64,000 bases of DNA. Source: Umbilicaria muhlenbergii (taxonomy: Eukaryota; Ascomycota; Lecanoromycetes; Umbilicariales; Umbilicariaceae). Positions 45,941 through 57,480 of this stretch are shown in pieces. The translations under genes were made by a program, and so were the position numbers. The first letter of the stretch is position 1. Every line of letters begins with the position of its first letter. The stretch spans positions 4,903,818-4,967,817 of the forward strand of contig KK106983.1 in NCBI GenBank assembly GCA_000611775.1, in the 5' to 3' direction. The notes beneath the pieces are model-generated. The model saw nothing but the letters and a program-made list of their open reading frames with translations, had not been told where the DNA came from and made no database searches.

Positions 45941-48796
45941 TCACTCCTGCTCACACATCTCCTCGTCGCTCTGCTCATCTCCTCCACCCTCACTCTCATC
46001 ATCCATACCGCTCTCTCCCTCCTCCATTTCCTCATCCACCTGCTCTTCTTCGCCGCGGCTTTCCCCCAAAAGGTCCAAATCTAGATCATCGAGTCCTTCC
46101 TCGTGGCTAGCTTCGTCGCGGCGACGGCTGGGCTGCTCGGCATGGTCTGCGCTCCCGTTCGTCTTCCTCGCCTTCGCCGATTGACGTTGTTCGCCCTGAT
46201 CGTCCTCGTCTCCGGATTCGTAGTCGGTTCTCTTGCGTTTGTGGAAACTCTTTAGTAAGCCACCCAACGGCCCGCTGTGGCCTTCTCTGTCTAGACGCCT
46301 GACGGCGCGGTCGAGTTGTTTCTTCCCGCGCAGTGCTTCCTCGCCGTAATCTTCTTCCTCGCCAGGGTTCGGTACCAATCCTCCGGGGCCGTACGAGTGC
46401 CCCTCGTCTTCCGAGTCGTAACCATCGGGGAGGTTGATGATGCGCTTCATGGCTAGGAAGCCAAAGGAGCTGCTTTCGGCTCTCTTCTTTTTGCGGATAC
46501 GCTCGTGCTCGGTGCCGAGTTGGTTGTGGAGGATGTGGTTCATACGTAGCGTTCGATTCAAATTAACTGCTTTTTGATGTGACGTTTCCGGGCGTGGACG
46601 ACGCTGGTTCACACCGTTCGTGTTGCTGCTGGTGTGAAGGACGGGATGGGCAGCGCCAGGCGGTGCGGGAGAAGAGGAGTGGGGCATTTGATCCATCTTC
46701 GTCTTGAGTATGATGCGCTGAGACATATTTGCATCCGGCTTGTTGCGTGGTCCGCGGCCGTGGCCGTAGTTGCGGCGCGTACTTGTGGGAGTCATGTCGT
46801 CGTGTAGAGGGCTATGGATACCAACGTCTGCGCTTCCGTAACCAGGACCTGCAGGCTTTGCAAGTCTAATGACTGGTGACGGAGAATGAGTGCGATCAGT
46901 GTCGATTAGTGAGTCGTTAACAGCAACCCGACTGGGAGAGCTTGGTAAAGCTTCGTCGCCACCTGCTGGAGCCGGATCTACGATGAGCTTCACGTCAGCC
47001 ATGATAAGTTGAGGCCTAAATGTTATCGATCGTACAGGGGAGAAGGGTGCTTGCTGACTGCTTCAGGCTCAAAACATTGCGTATGATGAGACAGGTTTAA
47101 CGGAAACGTGTTCCATCAATCACTACGCATGTCTTTGTGCAATATCCAATTGACACGGTGACTCGTAGACTTGCCACAAGACCTCCTGAAGGGCCTGAGC
47201 ACGGAGTCGGCAGTACAGATTGGGTGAGAAGAACAAAAATGGGAGAAAAAACGTGACAAGATGTCTGGCGAGTCAGGATTATGCTCCTACGCTTATTACC
47301 TGATTGGGCGTGACGCGGCGAGAGCATACTGAACAAATGCTCTTTCTAACAATGTATATTTGAAGACAAACTTCTGAGTCGTGGAGATGGGAGCCTTATG
47401 AAAACGAGCTCTTAATCGTTCAGCAGACTTACGTTTCTTAGTCCTTTTGACAGGAGGGCCGACTGTCTCATCCTCCTCCAAGATGCGCTTCCTCTCCAGG
47501 CGCTTCATCTCACCATACACCTTTTCTGGCTCCGTATCGATGTTTTCTGCATTTGCTTGCTCTTCGGTCAAGTGATCGAAGGACGGAACCTTGAGAGGCA
47601 AGCCGTCAGTAAAGTCTCCATGCTGCCCTCTACCAAAAGGGTTGTTCTCTGCCGCTTCTTTGGAAAAGTCACTCTCCAGGTACCACCAGATGAGCCACAA
47701 GAAAGCCTTTGCTCTGCTCTTACTACTCATGGTGCTCCGCATGACCAGATCGAAGAAGTCTCGTGGTGGATAGAAATGCGTCTCTGACACTTTCGGGGCG
47801 TATTGAGAGAGGACGAATATCAAGTTTACGGGGTTAGTACGAGGGATAGTAGCTGCCTTGATCTTTTCGATAGTATTTGGTTGATCGGAGTCTTCAGAAG
47901 CGCCCTTCAGAATCGACTTGAGGCGTGGAGCATCTTGTAGCTGTTTATAAGCATTCGGATCTTGATGTGCCTGAAGAGATGGGATGGAGTGATATGTTCG
48001 GAGTTGGGCTCGCATCTCAGGAAAGACTGGTTGTTTCGGTCAGTAGCTGCGTGGTCTGATGGCATACTAGCAACTCACAATTGAGCGTGGTGTTCATCCG
48101 ACCAACGTTGACCAAGAGGCAGACCATGGCCATATTTACCGCTGCCGCCCGGTCGCTCAATAGCTTGTCTTTCAAGATCTTACTGGTTTTGCTACTCCGT
48201 GCCATAGCATCAATATAAATGTCCGCAAAGTTGTGTTTCGTGGTTTTGTCAGAAGCTTTGGTGAACACGGGGGTCTCGTCCTCGAATACGGCCCGCAGGA
48301 AGGCGAACTGAATATCTTTGCGCCAGAGAGGTATCCCATCTTCTTTCTTAAGGTGCCTGATTTTATTCCCGGAGTATACGGATCCAATAGTGCCGTTGGC
48401 ATTCCGGCGAGTATGAGCGACAGTCATTGTATGAGATGGGTTCACCTCAGAGGCGCGGGTATACGAGTCAGTCTGTACGCTTCCTTCGTCCCCAGTGTGC
48501 TCCTGACCTCCCTCGTGGATCCATATCGTTGTATTCTTTGCCGGCGCGCTCAGCTTCGAGGAGGTTCGAGGACCATGTGAAGAAGGTGGTCGGACTGGGG
48601 AATCGGCACTAAGCACATGCCGTAAGCTTTGCCTCGGGTCAGGTTCGTCCAGTCGCACAGGCGACGAATCGTGAGCTCCATTCTCTTCTGCGTCGAGTTC
48701 CATGTCTGGATCTGGAATTGTAGAACTTGGCGACTGAGGGTCGTACGCCGCACCATGCTCACTGGCGTGAGGGGGGGCTGTATGTGTGGTCGCCAT
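45941..48796 (-). CDS. ies1: INO80 chromatin-remodelling complex subunit Ies1
   Basis: Three exons, 48796-48079, 48026-47300 and 47015-45941, give 839 aa. Introns are 52 and 284 bp. The core resembles fungal Ies1: SGNKIRHLKKEDGIPLWRKD, IQFAFLRAVFEDETPVFTK, AAVNMAMVCLLVNVGRMNTT, NPVNLIFVLSQYAPKVSETH and SKSRAKAFLWLIWWYLESDF. The third exon continues RPQLIMADVKLIVDPAPAGG and NRTLRMNHILHNQLGTEHER, then an acidic tail. Ies1 is a fungal INO80 subunit acting on nucleosomes in the nucleus. The start at 48796 (GCCATGGCGACC) was preferred over an in-frame ATG at 48844. The long second intron is supported by frame and a TTTAG acceptor, but a missed exon inside it is possible. Confidence 0.88.
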
Positions 48797-50086
48797 GGCT
48801 TGAATCTCCGAGATTCTCAAGGCATGGCTGAGAAAGGTGGGCAATGGACCGACCTCCAGGAACGAAGTGACACGCGGAGATAGCCGTTAACATCCATCAA
48901 GTTGAAGTCGACTTTACTCAACGTCAAACGACGCCCTCAGCCCTACAGAGAGATGAACCAATGGGGTGGCGAGACTGTCCGTTCACACATACATATCACC
49001 CTAGATCAATTTGCGTAACTCTTTCATATGCTCACTTGGCTGGGCCGAGATCCACGACTGTCGGTGCTAGGAAGTTTACTGTTCTTAGGTTGTGAAATCA
49101 CATTCATGGAGCATGGTGATTTGCGCACAAATGGCATTGCAAGTGTATAGCTATCGGTCTCCGCAAACGAAAAGTTCTTCTCGGTGATGCCCAAAGCACG
49201 TTGATCATCAGGCCTTGCCGCCTCGATAGGCCCTGCCCTTTAGGTCTTTCCCCAGTGAGATCAAGACCCGTGGTCCCTAAGATGGGACATCGATCCCAGT
49301 GGTCCCGTGAATGCGTAATGCATCAGCAGCCTTCGTGGATCTCAAGCACGATTGCGCGCTCAAGTCGAGCATCGTATGCTCCTATATGAACGCCAATAGC
49401 AACCAAATGCCCGTCTATCGCTGCCAAATCATGAAACGCCCAGGCCCCGCGCGGTCGCGAGGGCTTGATGCAGATATGTATGACTGAAGAACGGCGTGAT
49501 CGCTCAAGACTGGTCTTTATGTCGCTTCTAGCATGTGCAGGGGAATAGTGAAGCAAGCCGAAGGTAGCAACGACGAAATCGCGGAGACATAAGAAATCTA
49601 TCTGAATGCAACAACGCAGGTGTGTCGTCAAGATGCCTGAGACCTGATGCACTATCATGGTAAGCCCCGCAACCACGGCAGAAGATGCAGCCCCCGATCA
49701 GCTTTGTGATCAGCATGGGCAACCGCCTCGTGCGCTGCCACAGGACTCCGTTGAAGGCGCCCAAACAGACGGCTGACGGGCTACCGGTACATGCAGGTAT
49801 AAGCCAACGCTATCTATCTGGTATGTCGATCAACAAGAAAAGGACGCCACCACAAAACCGCTGAGCTGAGCGAAATCGGGCACAGGACGAATGTCGGCGA
49901 ATCGGCATTCAGTTGTGCACAGAGAGAAGGGAAAATGCACATCGATCGAAGGTATGAGTAAAGGTGAGGAAGCTGGTCAACTAGCAAAATCGAGAGGTTG
50001 TTTAAGAAATTCGTACTGGTCCTTGCGAGAGGCAAGGTTAGGCGCTTCAGCTGTGGAGAACGCGCCATGGTCGGCCGAGTAGGAGT
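48797..50086. other. Gene-poor spacer ies1 / ded1
   Basis: 1.29 kb with no accepted gene. A short protein-like frame on the minus strand at about 49320-49450 (AWAFHDLAAIDGHLVAIGV) has no start, introns or known motif. Otherwise it holds the ies1 promoter and the ded1 3' UTR. Confidence 0.45.
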
Positions 50087-52281
<2,195 letters not shown>

Positions 52282-53065
52282 ACTTTATGGATATGTCGAA
52301 ATTATGTGTGTGTGGTTTAAGTTGGTCCTATGCGTTTGGGTACTGGTCAGTCGGACGGCTCACTGATGGAACTGATAAGACTTTGAGCTTCGAAATAAAT
52401 CTCTCCGCCACTGGTGGTTAGGACTTACGAAATGCCGTGAGTTTCTGCCTGCTTCCAATGAGACCGAAGAAACACAAGTGTGAACACGTATGGTCGTGAG
52501 AATGAAATTTTCAAAACTCACAAGGAACGTGGGTAGTGGAGTCTTGGAAACCTAGAGCTGATCTTGCCTAGTTACGACTCTTGACTTGAGAGAGAGAATC
52601 CCTCAAATAGCAAACTCTGTATTGAAGAACAAGAGTTATGGCCGTGATGGTATGACTTGGGTTGATAGAGTGGGTGTCAAAGGCGTGGAGTGTAGAGGAG
52701 GGTTTTCAGCAACGGCGAAAAATGTTTTAGATTTCAGTCACCGCGAGCGCACGGACTCATCTGCTGCAAGAGATCGTAAGCGGTAAGCAGGGTCTTCAGC
52801 CTTATCGAACCTTCTGGCCTCACCTTGCGCTTATACTTTGCATCACCGCCGACGATGTTCATCTCACTAACCTTTTAGACGTGCAGTTCTTGTCGGGTGG
52901 GGCGCCAGGAACATTAAGCTTCTCAACTGAAACAGCCGCGATGAGTACTCATGGTTTGGAGTTGAGATAAACTATTAACTTACGAGTCACCATCACATAC
53001 TACAGTTTAGTGTATACACGATCAGGGTGGCTGAGGATCCCAATGATATAGAACTCGAAATATTT
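52282..53065. other. Intergenic ded1 promoter
   Basis: 784 bp upstream of ded1 and downstream of the cyclophilin stop. It probably holds a long ded1 5' leader. No gene or repeat was seen. Confidence 0.4.
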
Positions 53066-54175
53066 TTAGGCTAAGCTTTTCTCTCCTACAGCATGTCCCT
53101 TGCGGGTTCTGAGAAAGAGTGCCACAGCACCTATGATAATACCAAAAAACGATACTTTTTGTAGAAGGCTCAATCCGAGGCTATCGGCCGACGGTGTTAT
53201 TTCTGCAACAACTCTCTCTGGCTCCTCGGGTGTAGCGGGCAATGTGATGTCAAGCTCATCACCTTCAGTCGCGGAGCCATCCGAGGCGTAAAGATCTTGA
53301 CACGAAGGACCCAAGCATCAGCGATTCCAGAGCAATAGGATAGATGCAACAAGGCGGAAAGCGCCTGATTTAGAGTTCCGCGTGGATACCTTCTTCTGGT
53401 ACCTCCAGCTCTCCACTCTTCACGATCTTCACTTCTTGAGAAGGCTTATCGCCGGCGCCCTTTGGCACATTTTCGATCTGCTGGACGATTTCGTAGCCTT
53501 CTAAAACCTCACCAAAGACCACATGCTTCCCATCCAGCCATCTGAAAAGGTCTTCGTCAGTTCGTTGTACAGCAACGGAGTGCGATCAGAGAGAGATTGG
53601 ACATACGGAGTAAGGACGGTGGTGATGAAGAACTGAGATCCGTTCGTGTCCTTCCCGGAGTTGGCCATGGACAGAAGACCCGACTTCGTGTGCTTTAGCT
53701 TAAAGTTCTCATCCGGGAACTTGGCGCCGTAGATAGATTTTCCACCAGTACCTGCGTTACAGTTAGCGTTTCCATTTCTGAAGTGACAGTCTGCAGGGCT
53801 CACCATCGCCCTTGGTAAAGTCGCCACCCTGTATCATGAATGATTTGATCACTCGGTGGAACTTCGAGCCCTCGTAGCCAAAGCCCTGCTCGCCCGTGGC
53901 CAATGCACGGAAGTTGTCCGCAGTCTTCGGCACCGTCTTGCCATACAGGCCCATCACTATTCTTCCCAATGGCTTACCGCCATGCTCGATTTCAAAGTAG
54001 ACCTGTTTAACAACATTAGCAACCCACATGATACATGATGCTTGTAGTTTTTGTGAATTGGTACCTTATGGGTGATCTTGGGTCCCTTGGCCGCCGAAGA
54101 AGTCTGGGCGAAGAAGAGGAAGGTGGCAGTCAAGATAAGTAGCACGGAGATGACGACTCTTTGGAGGTTCGCCAT
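53066..54175 (-). CDS. cypB: Secretory-pathway cyclophilin (peptidyl-prolyl isomerase)
   Basis: Five exons, 54175-54065, 54002-53804, 53751-53607, 53541-53390 and 53295-53066, give 278 aa. Introns are 62, 52, 65 and 94 bp. A signal peptide ([20 protein letters not shown]) is followed by the cyclophilin domain: [38 protein letters not shown] (catalytic Arg), [20 protein letters not shown]. The last exon encodes an acidic stalk ([13 protein letters not shown]) and a membrane segment at about residues 245-264 ([20 protein letters not shown]) with a basic tail, giving a type I protein. If the last intron is kept, translation runs only to 53370 and ends HAEL, giving a 208-aa form with a KDEL-like end. 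It is divergent from the uS13m gene. Confidence 0.93.
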
Positions 54176-54415
54176 ATTGAATAACATTCGACTTAATATA
54201 TCTAAAGCCCGTCGTTGTTCTCTTTCCAGGGGCAAGGGCGGAATGATCGGAGAGGGAGAGTGCCCCGAAAGAGAGGTGTCACGAAACAAGGCGCTAACTA
54301 CGGCGGGCCATTTCCCGCTCACCAATAGAGACGACCTCGAACTTGGAGCGATCGACAAGATCAAAAGGATTTCCTAGAATTACTACTTGCGCGTATAAAT
54401 TTGGGCCTCGTCACC
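54176..54415. promoter_or_regulatory. Bidirectional promoter, cyclophilin / uS13m
   Basis: 240 bp between divergent start codons, so the two genes must share promoter space. Purine-rich GGGCAAGGGCGGAATGATCG lies mid-region. No named element was seen. Confidence 0.5.
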
Positions 54416-54971
54416 ATGGTATGTTAGTCAGTTAAAGCCCGTTACCAGACAGCATTGGGTACTGACTAAACCTAGGTTTTCATCTTGGGAGTCAACTTTC
54501 CCGAGTCACGCCTCGTCAAGGTATCTTTACTCTCAATTTCATGTACACCCTCGCTCCCGCTCGATTCGATCCGCTGACTGACTATCCCTATGCTATAGCG
54601 CTCACTCGAGACATTCTACGGCATCGGGCCCCTCGTATCCCAACGCATCATGGCCCGCTTTCACATCCATCCGACCGCCAAAGTTGGTAGTCTAGCAGGC
54701 AAGCAAGTCCTTGATCTCACCGCTGAGCTATCAAATATGACAATTGAGAATGACCTCCGGCGGCAATTACGAGACAACATCAAGAGATTGAGGGATATGG
54801 GGTCATACCGAGGAAGGCGGCATGCGTTGGGGTTGCCGGTTAGGGGACAAAGAACTAGGACGCAGGTACGGCTTGAAAATCCTGCTTTGATTCGTGTATT
54901 GTTTGATACTGAAGGATTATTTTTAGACTGTTACGGCAAACAAACTTAATAAGATGGATAGGCGTGGGTGA
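54416..54971 (+). CDS. sws2: Mitochondrial ribosomal protein uS13m (Sws2)
   Basis: Four exons, 54416-54418, 54476-54520, 54599-54865 and 54927-54971, give 119 aa. The first coding exon is the ATG alone, followed by a 57-bp intron with a TACTGACTAAC branch region. The other introns are 78 and 61 bp. The protein reads MVFILGVNFPESRLVKRSLE, TFYGIGPLVSQRIMARFHIH, LRDMGSYRGRRHALGLPVRG and QRTRTQTVTANKLNKMDRRG. This is the bacterial-type S13 layout with RGQRTRT near the C-terminus, so it belongs to the mitochondrial small subunit and not cytosolic S18. No classical presequence is visible, as in yeast Sws2. Confidence 0.94.
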
Positions 54972-55694
54972 TTTGCATCTTGGAAGAGATCATAGCATTG
55001 TGGAAGGCGCAGCATTTCCAACGGCGTTCGTCGGAAGGGAATTCGTTATACAGAGTGGGCCGATTACCCGGCTGAGATGAACTGGATGGCATCGCACCTG
55101 AGCGATCGGCAAACCTGCTACATGCGTCAGGTATGCCCGAAGAAGACTAGGAATCACTGATTCCTGTGGTCCCCCTCGCCGCTGCGAATCTAGATATCGT
55201 TCTTCGAGAACACTGTTCCCTTGTGCGGCATGCAAGAGCGAATCTCGTCCATACTTGGCCTCTCACGTGACAAGCTCCCCAAGTCCCGCAGAGCCCAACA
55301 ACCCAGGGAAGAATGACTGTTCCCGAACTGCGAGATTGCCCTGTCTCTCGCGACTGAGAGACTCTCCCTGAAGCCGCTCACACTCATCTGGGCCTAGTGG
55401 TGGACAGAGAAAATCTGAATTCTCAACGGGAAACTTTTTGATAGTATCACTCAAGCCAAACCAGGCAAAAGGCAATCGCGGCCAGTGCGAGGTAATCGCG
55501 GCCAGTGCGAGGTAGCTGTCTTGTAATACTATACAAACACCATATCATGAAAAGCAGACAACAGACAGGCTGTTTAGTCATCAGCCTGTCCACCGGCTAC
55601 AAGAAGAAGATTCCGAAAAACAAGAAGTAGGGGTAATCCCCAGGTGATATATTTATACAATATCACGAAATCATTATTAAAGCTAAACACCCTG
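54972..55694. other. Convergent spacer with 20-bp tandem duplication
   Basis: 723 bp between the stops of sws2 and ytm1. It contains an exact 20-bp tandem duplication (55474-55513). The rest is non-coding by appearance. 55640-55690 is AT-rich, consistent with a polyadenylation region for ytm1. Confidence 0.5.
55474..55513. repeat. Exact 20-bp tandem duplication
   Basis: The unit AATCGCGGCCAGTGCGAGGT occurs twice head to tail with no mismatch. It looks like a recent local duplication. Confidence 0.9.
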
Positions 55695-57215
55695 CTATGT
55701 TGCAACCCCCCCTTTCTCGTCCTCCTTCCTAACTACCCCCTTACCCCTATTAATTTGCACCCTCTTATCCTCCCCCGCGCTCACAATCCCCACCTCAGCA
55801 TCCCAAGCGACCCCAAACACTTTGACTCCCTCCCCGCCAACCCTTCTCCCCTCTCCCTTCCAACTCTCCCTTTCAATCGTATAAATACTCTCCCCCACCA
55901 CCCCCTCCTTCTCACTTCTCGAAGACCTAACGTCCCAAACCCGACACGTTCCATCATGACTCCCACTCACAAGCCCATACGCACTATCGGGATCACGCGC
56001 TAGAGTGACCACGGCGTTTGTATGACCCCGTAACGTCATCGCCGAGACGGTTGTGGCAGATGCTCGGGGATCGATCAGTGTAATATGACGGGCCGAGGTG
56101 CCTGTGGCAAGAAGATTCAGGTCTGGAAGGGGTGCGAGGGAAAGGAGCGCGTGGGAGGTGGTGCGGGTATCGACCAAGGAGGCGGTGGGAAGATCCCATG
56201 TTCGGAGAGTGTGGTCCCAAGAGGTGGAGTAGGCTACTGTAGGGTCGTTGGGGGCGAATATGGCGGATGAGACGGGGGCAGTGTGCGATTTCATAAGTGC
56301 GAGAGAACCACGCTGTGGCGTGTTCGTAGATGTGCTGAGCTTTCGTCGTTTGGAGCTTCGGGCTATGCTAGAGGGAAGAAGAGCCGCTGGTGCAGCGGGC
56401 GCGTCGGATTTTTTGGTTGACCAGAGTCCCACTGCGTGGTCTGCGGACCCGGTCAGGATACGACTAGTGGGTTGGTGTATGGCTAGGGAATCAACGCTGG
56501 CTTTGTGGCCGTAGAGCTCTAGCTGAGGGCTTAGAGATGCGGTAAAAGCTTCAGCGTCTGCCGTGTATTTCCAAAGTCTGACGGTGCGATCTAGACCCGA
56601 TGAAGCAACTTGAGTAGGAGAGACGAATTTGGCAGCTTTGATCGAGGACAGATGGCCCCCGCTGCCCGCCGACGGCGATATTGCCAATATCTCGGAGGAC
56701 ATGTTCCATACTCGTAATAAACCGTCATAGCTTGCAGATAGTACCCTTTCCTGACCTGCTGGTGTGGCCGCTCTGCTTCCCGCCAAAGAAGCAGCAGCCA
56801 AGACATCTACAGCGCTGACCCAGTCATCATGTTCGAAGGAAGCTAGGTAGAGTGGAGGTATGATCGCCCGCACGTACTCAACCGTAAGCGTCGTTTCCGA
56901 AGAGATTCCATTTGCTGTAAGGTATTCATCAACGGAAGTCCTTAGGAAGGTCCCGTTGATGAGAAATTCAAACGGTATCGGTTTCTCGGACTGGAGAAGA
57001 GTATTGACGAGGGTCGAAAGGGCGTAGCGGCGCAAATCTGAGTTATACGTCAAAAACTGAACGAAGACCAGCCGCTTCTGCGTGGCATACTCACTTGTGT
57101 TGACAAGGATGGGTCCGGTATCTGTTGGCAGTGAGATGTCCGGTTGCCGCGTCGTCAATTGCAGTCTCACCTGTGTCTGTCCAGAAGGTACTAAGTTGCC
57201 ACTAGGATCAGACAT
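55695..57215 (-). CDS. ytm1: Ribosome biogenesis WD40 protein Ytm1
   Basis: Two exons, 57215-57095 and 57037-55695, give 487 aa. The 57-bp intron (GTGAGT...CTCAG) is a multiple of three with no in-frame stop. Splicing joins ILVNT to LRRYALSTLVN as in the family. An N-terminal ubiquitin-like NLE domain (VRLQLTTRQPDISLPTDTGP, PFEFLINGTFLRTSVDEYL) precedes a WD40 propeller (VSAVDVLAAASLAGS, VASSGLDRTVRLWKYTADAE, RILTGSADHAVGLWS, LVSGSHDGTCRVWDVRSS). Ytm1 forms a complex with Erb1 and Nop7. The helicase-like ATPase Rea1 pulls on its NLE domain during 60S maturation in the nucleolus. The 3' 350 nt are G-rich on the coding strand. Confidence 0.94.
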   Translation of the reverse strand: MSDPSGNLVPSGQTQVRLQLTTRQPDISLPTDTGPILVNTSEYATQKRLVFVQFLTYNSDLRRYALSTLVNTLLQSEKPIPFEFLINGTFLRTSVDEYLTANGISSETTLTVEYVRAIIPPLYLASFEHDDWVSAVDVLAAASLAGSRAATPAGQERVLSASYDGLLRVWNMSSEILAISPSAGSGGHLSSIKAAKFVSPTQVASSGLDRTVRLWKYTADAEAFTASLSPQLELYGHKASVDSLAIHQPTSRILTGSADHAVGLWSTKKSDAPAAPAALLPSSIARSSKRRKLSTSTNTPQRGSLALMKSHTAPVSSAIFAPNDPTVAYSTSWDHTLRTWDLPTASLVDTRTTSHALLSLAPLPDLNLLATGTSARHITLIDPRASATTVSAMTLRGHTNAVVTLARDPDSAYGLVSGSHDGTCRVWDVRSSRSEKEGVVGESIYTIERESWKGEGRRVGGEGVKVFGVAWDAEVGIVSAGEDKRVQINRGKGVVRKEDEKGGVAT

Positions 57216-57480
57216 GTTGATGGAATTTTGACTCTCCTCGATGGAGCAAGGATAATCTAATTGTAGTCGGGGGTTTCAAGTCTATCAGTCCGCGTTTTTT
57301 TATCGCATCAAACGAATAAATTTTAGAGTTACTTTTAAGCTTGTTGACGGTTAGGTTTAGTGAGTGAGCTAGTCGTGGGAGCCTCTCAGCCTCCCTTCGC
57401 CTCCACGGTCTCGGTTAGGAGTTTAGACGAATCAAGTACTCTAAGCTGTATAATTTGATGTACAGATATGAGTATTTAAG
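57216..57480. other. Short intergenic ytm1 promoter / zw10 3' end
   Basis: 265 bp between tandem minus-strand genes, AT-rich. Nothing further was seen. Confidence 0.4.

Noticed and set aside
49320-49676. 117-aa minus-strand frame with AWAFHDLAAIDGHLVAIGV
   Set aside because: No motif, no splice signals and no neighbouring coding sequence; treated as chance.
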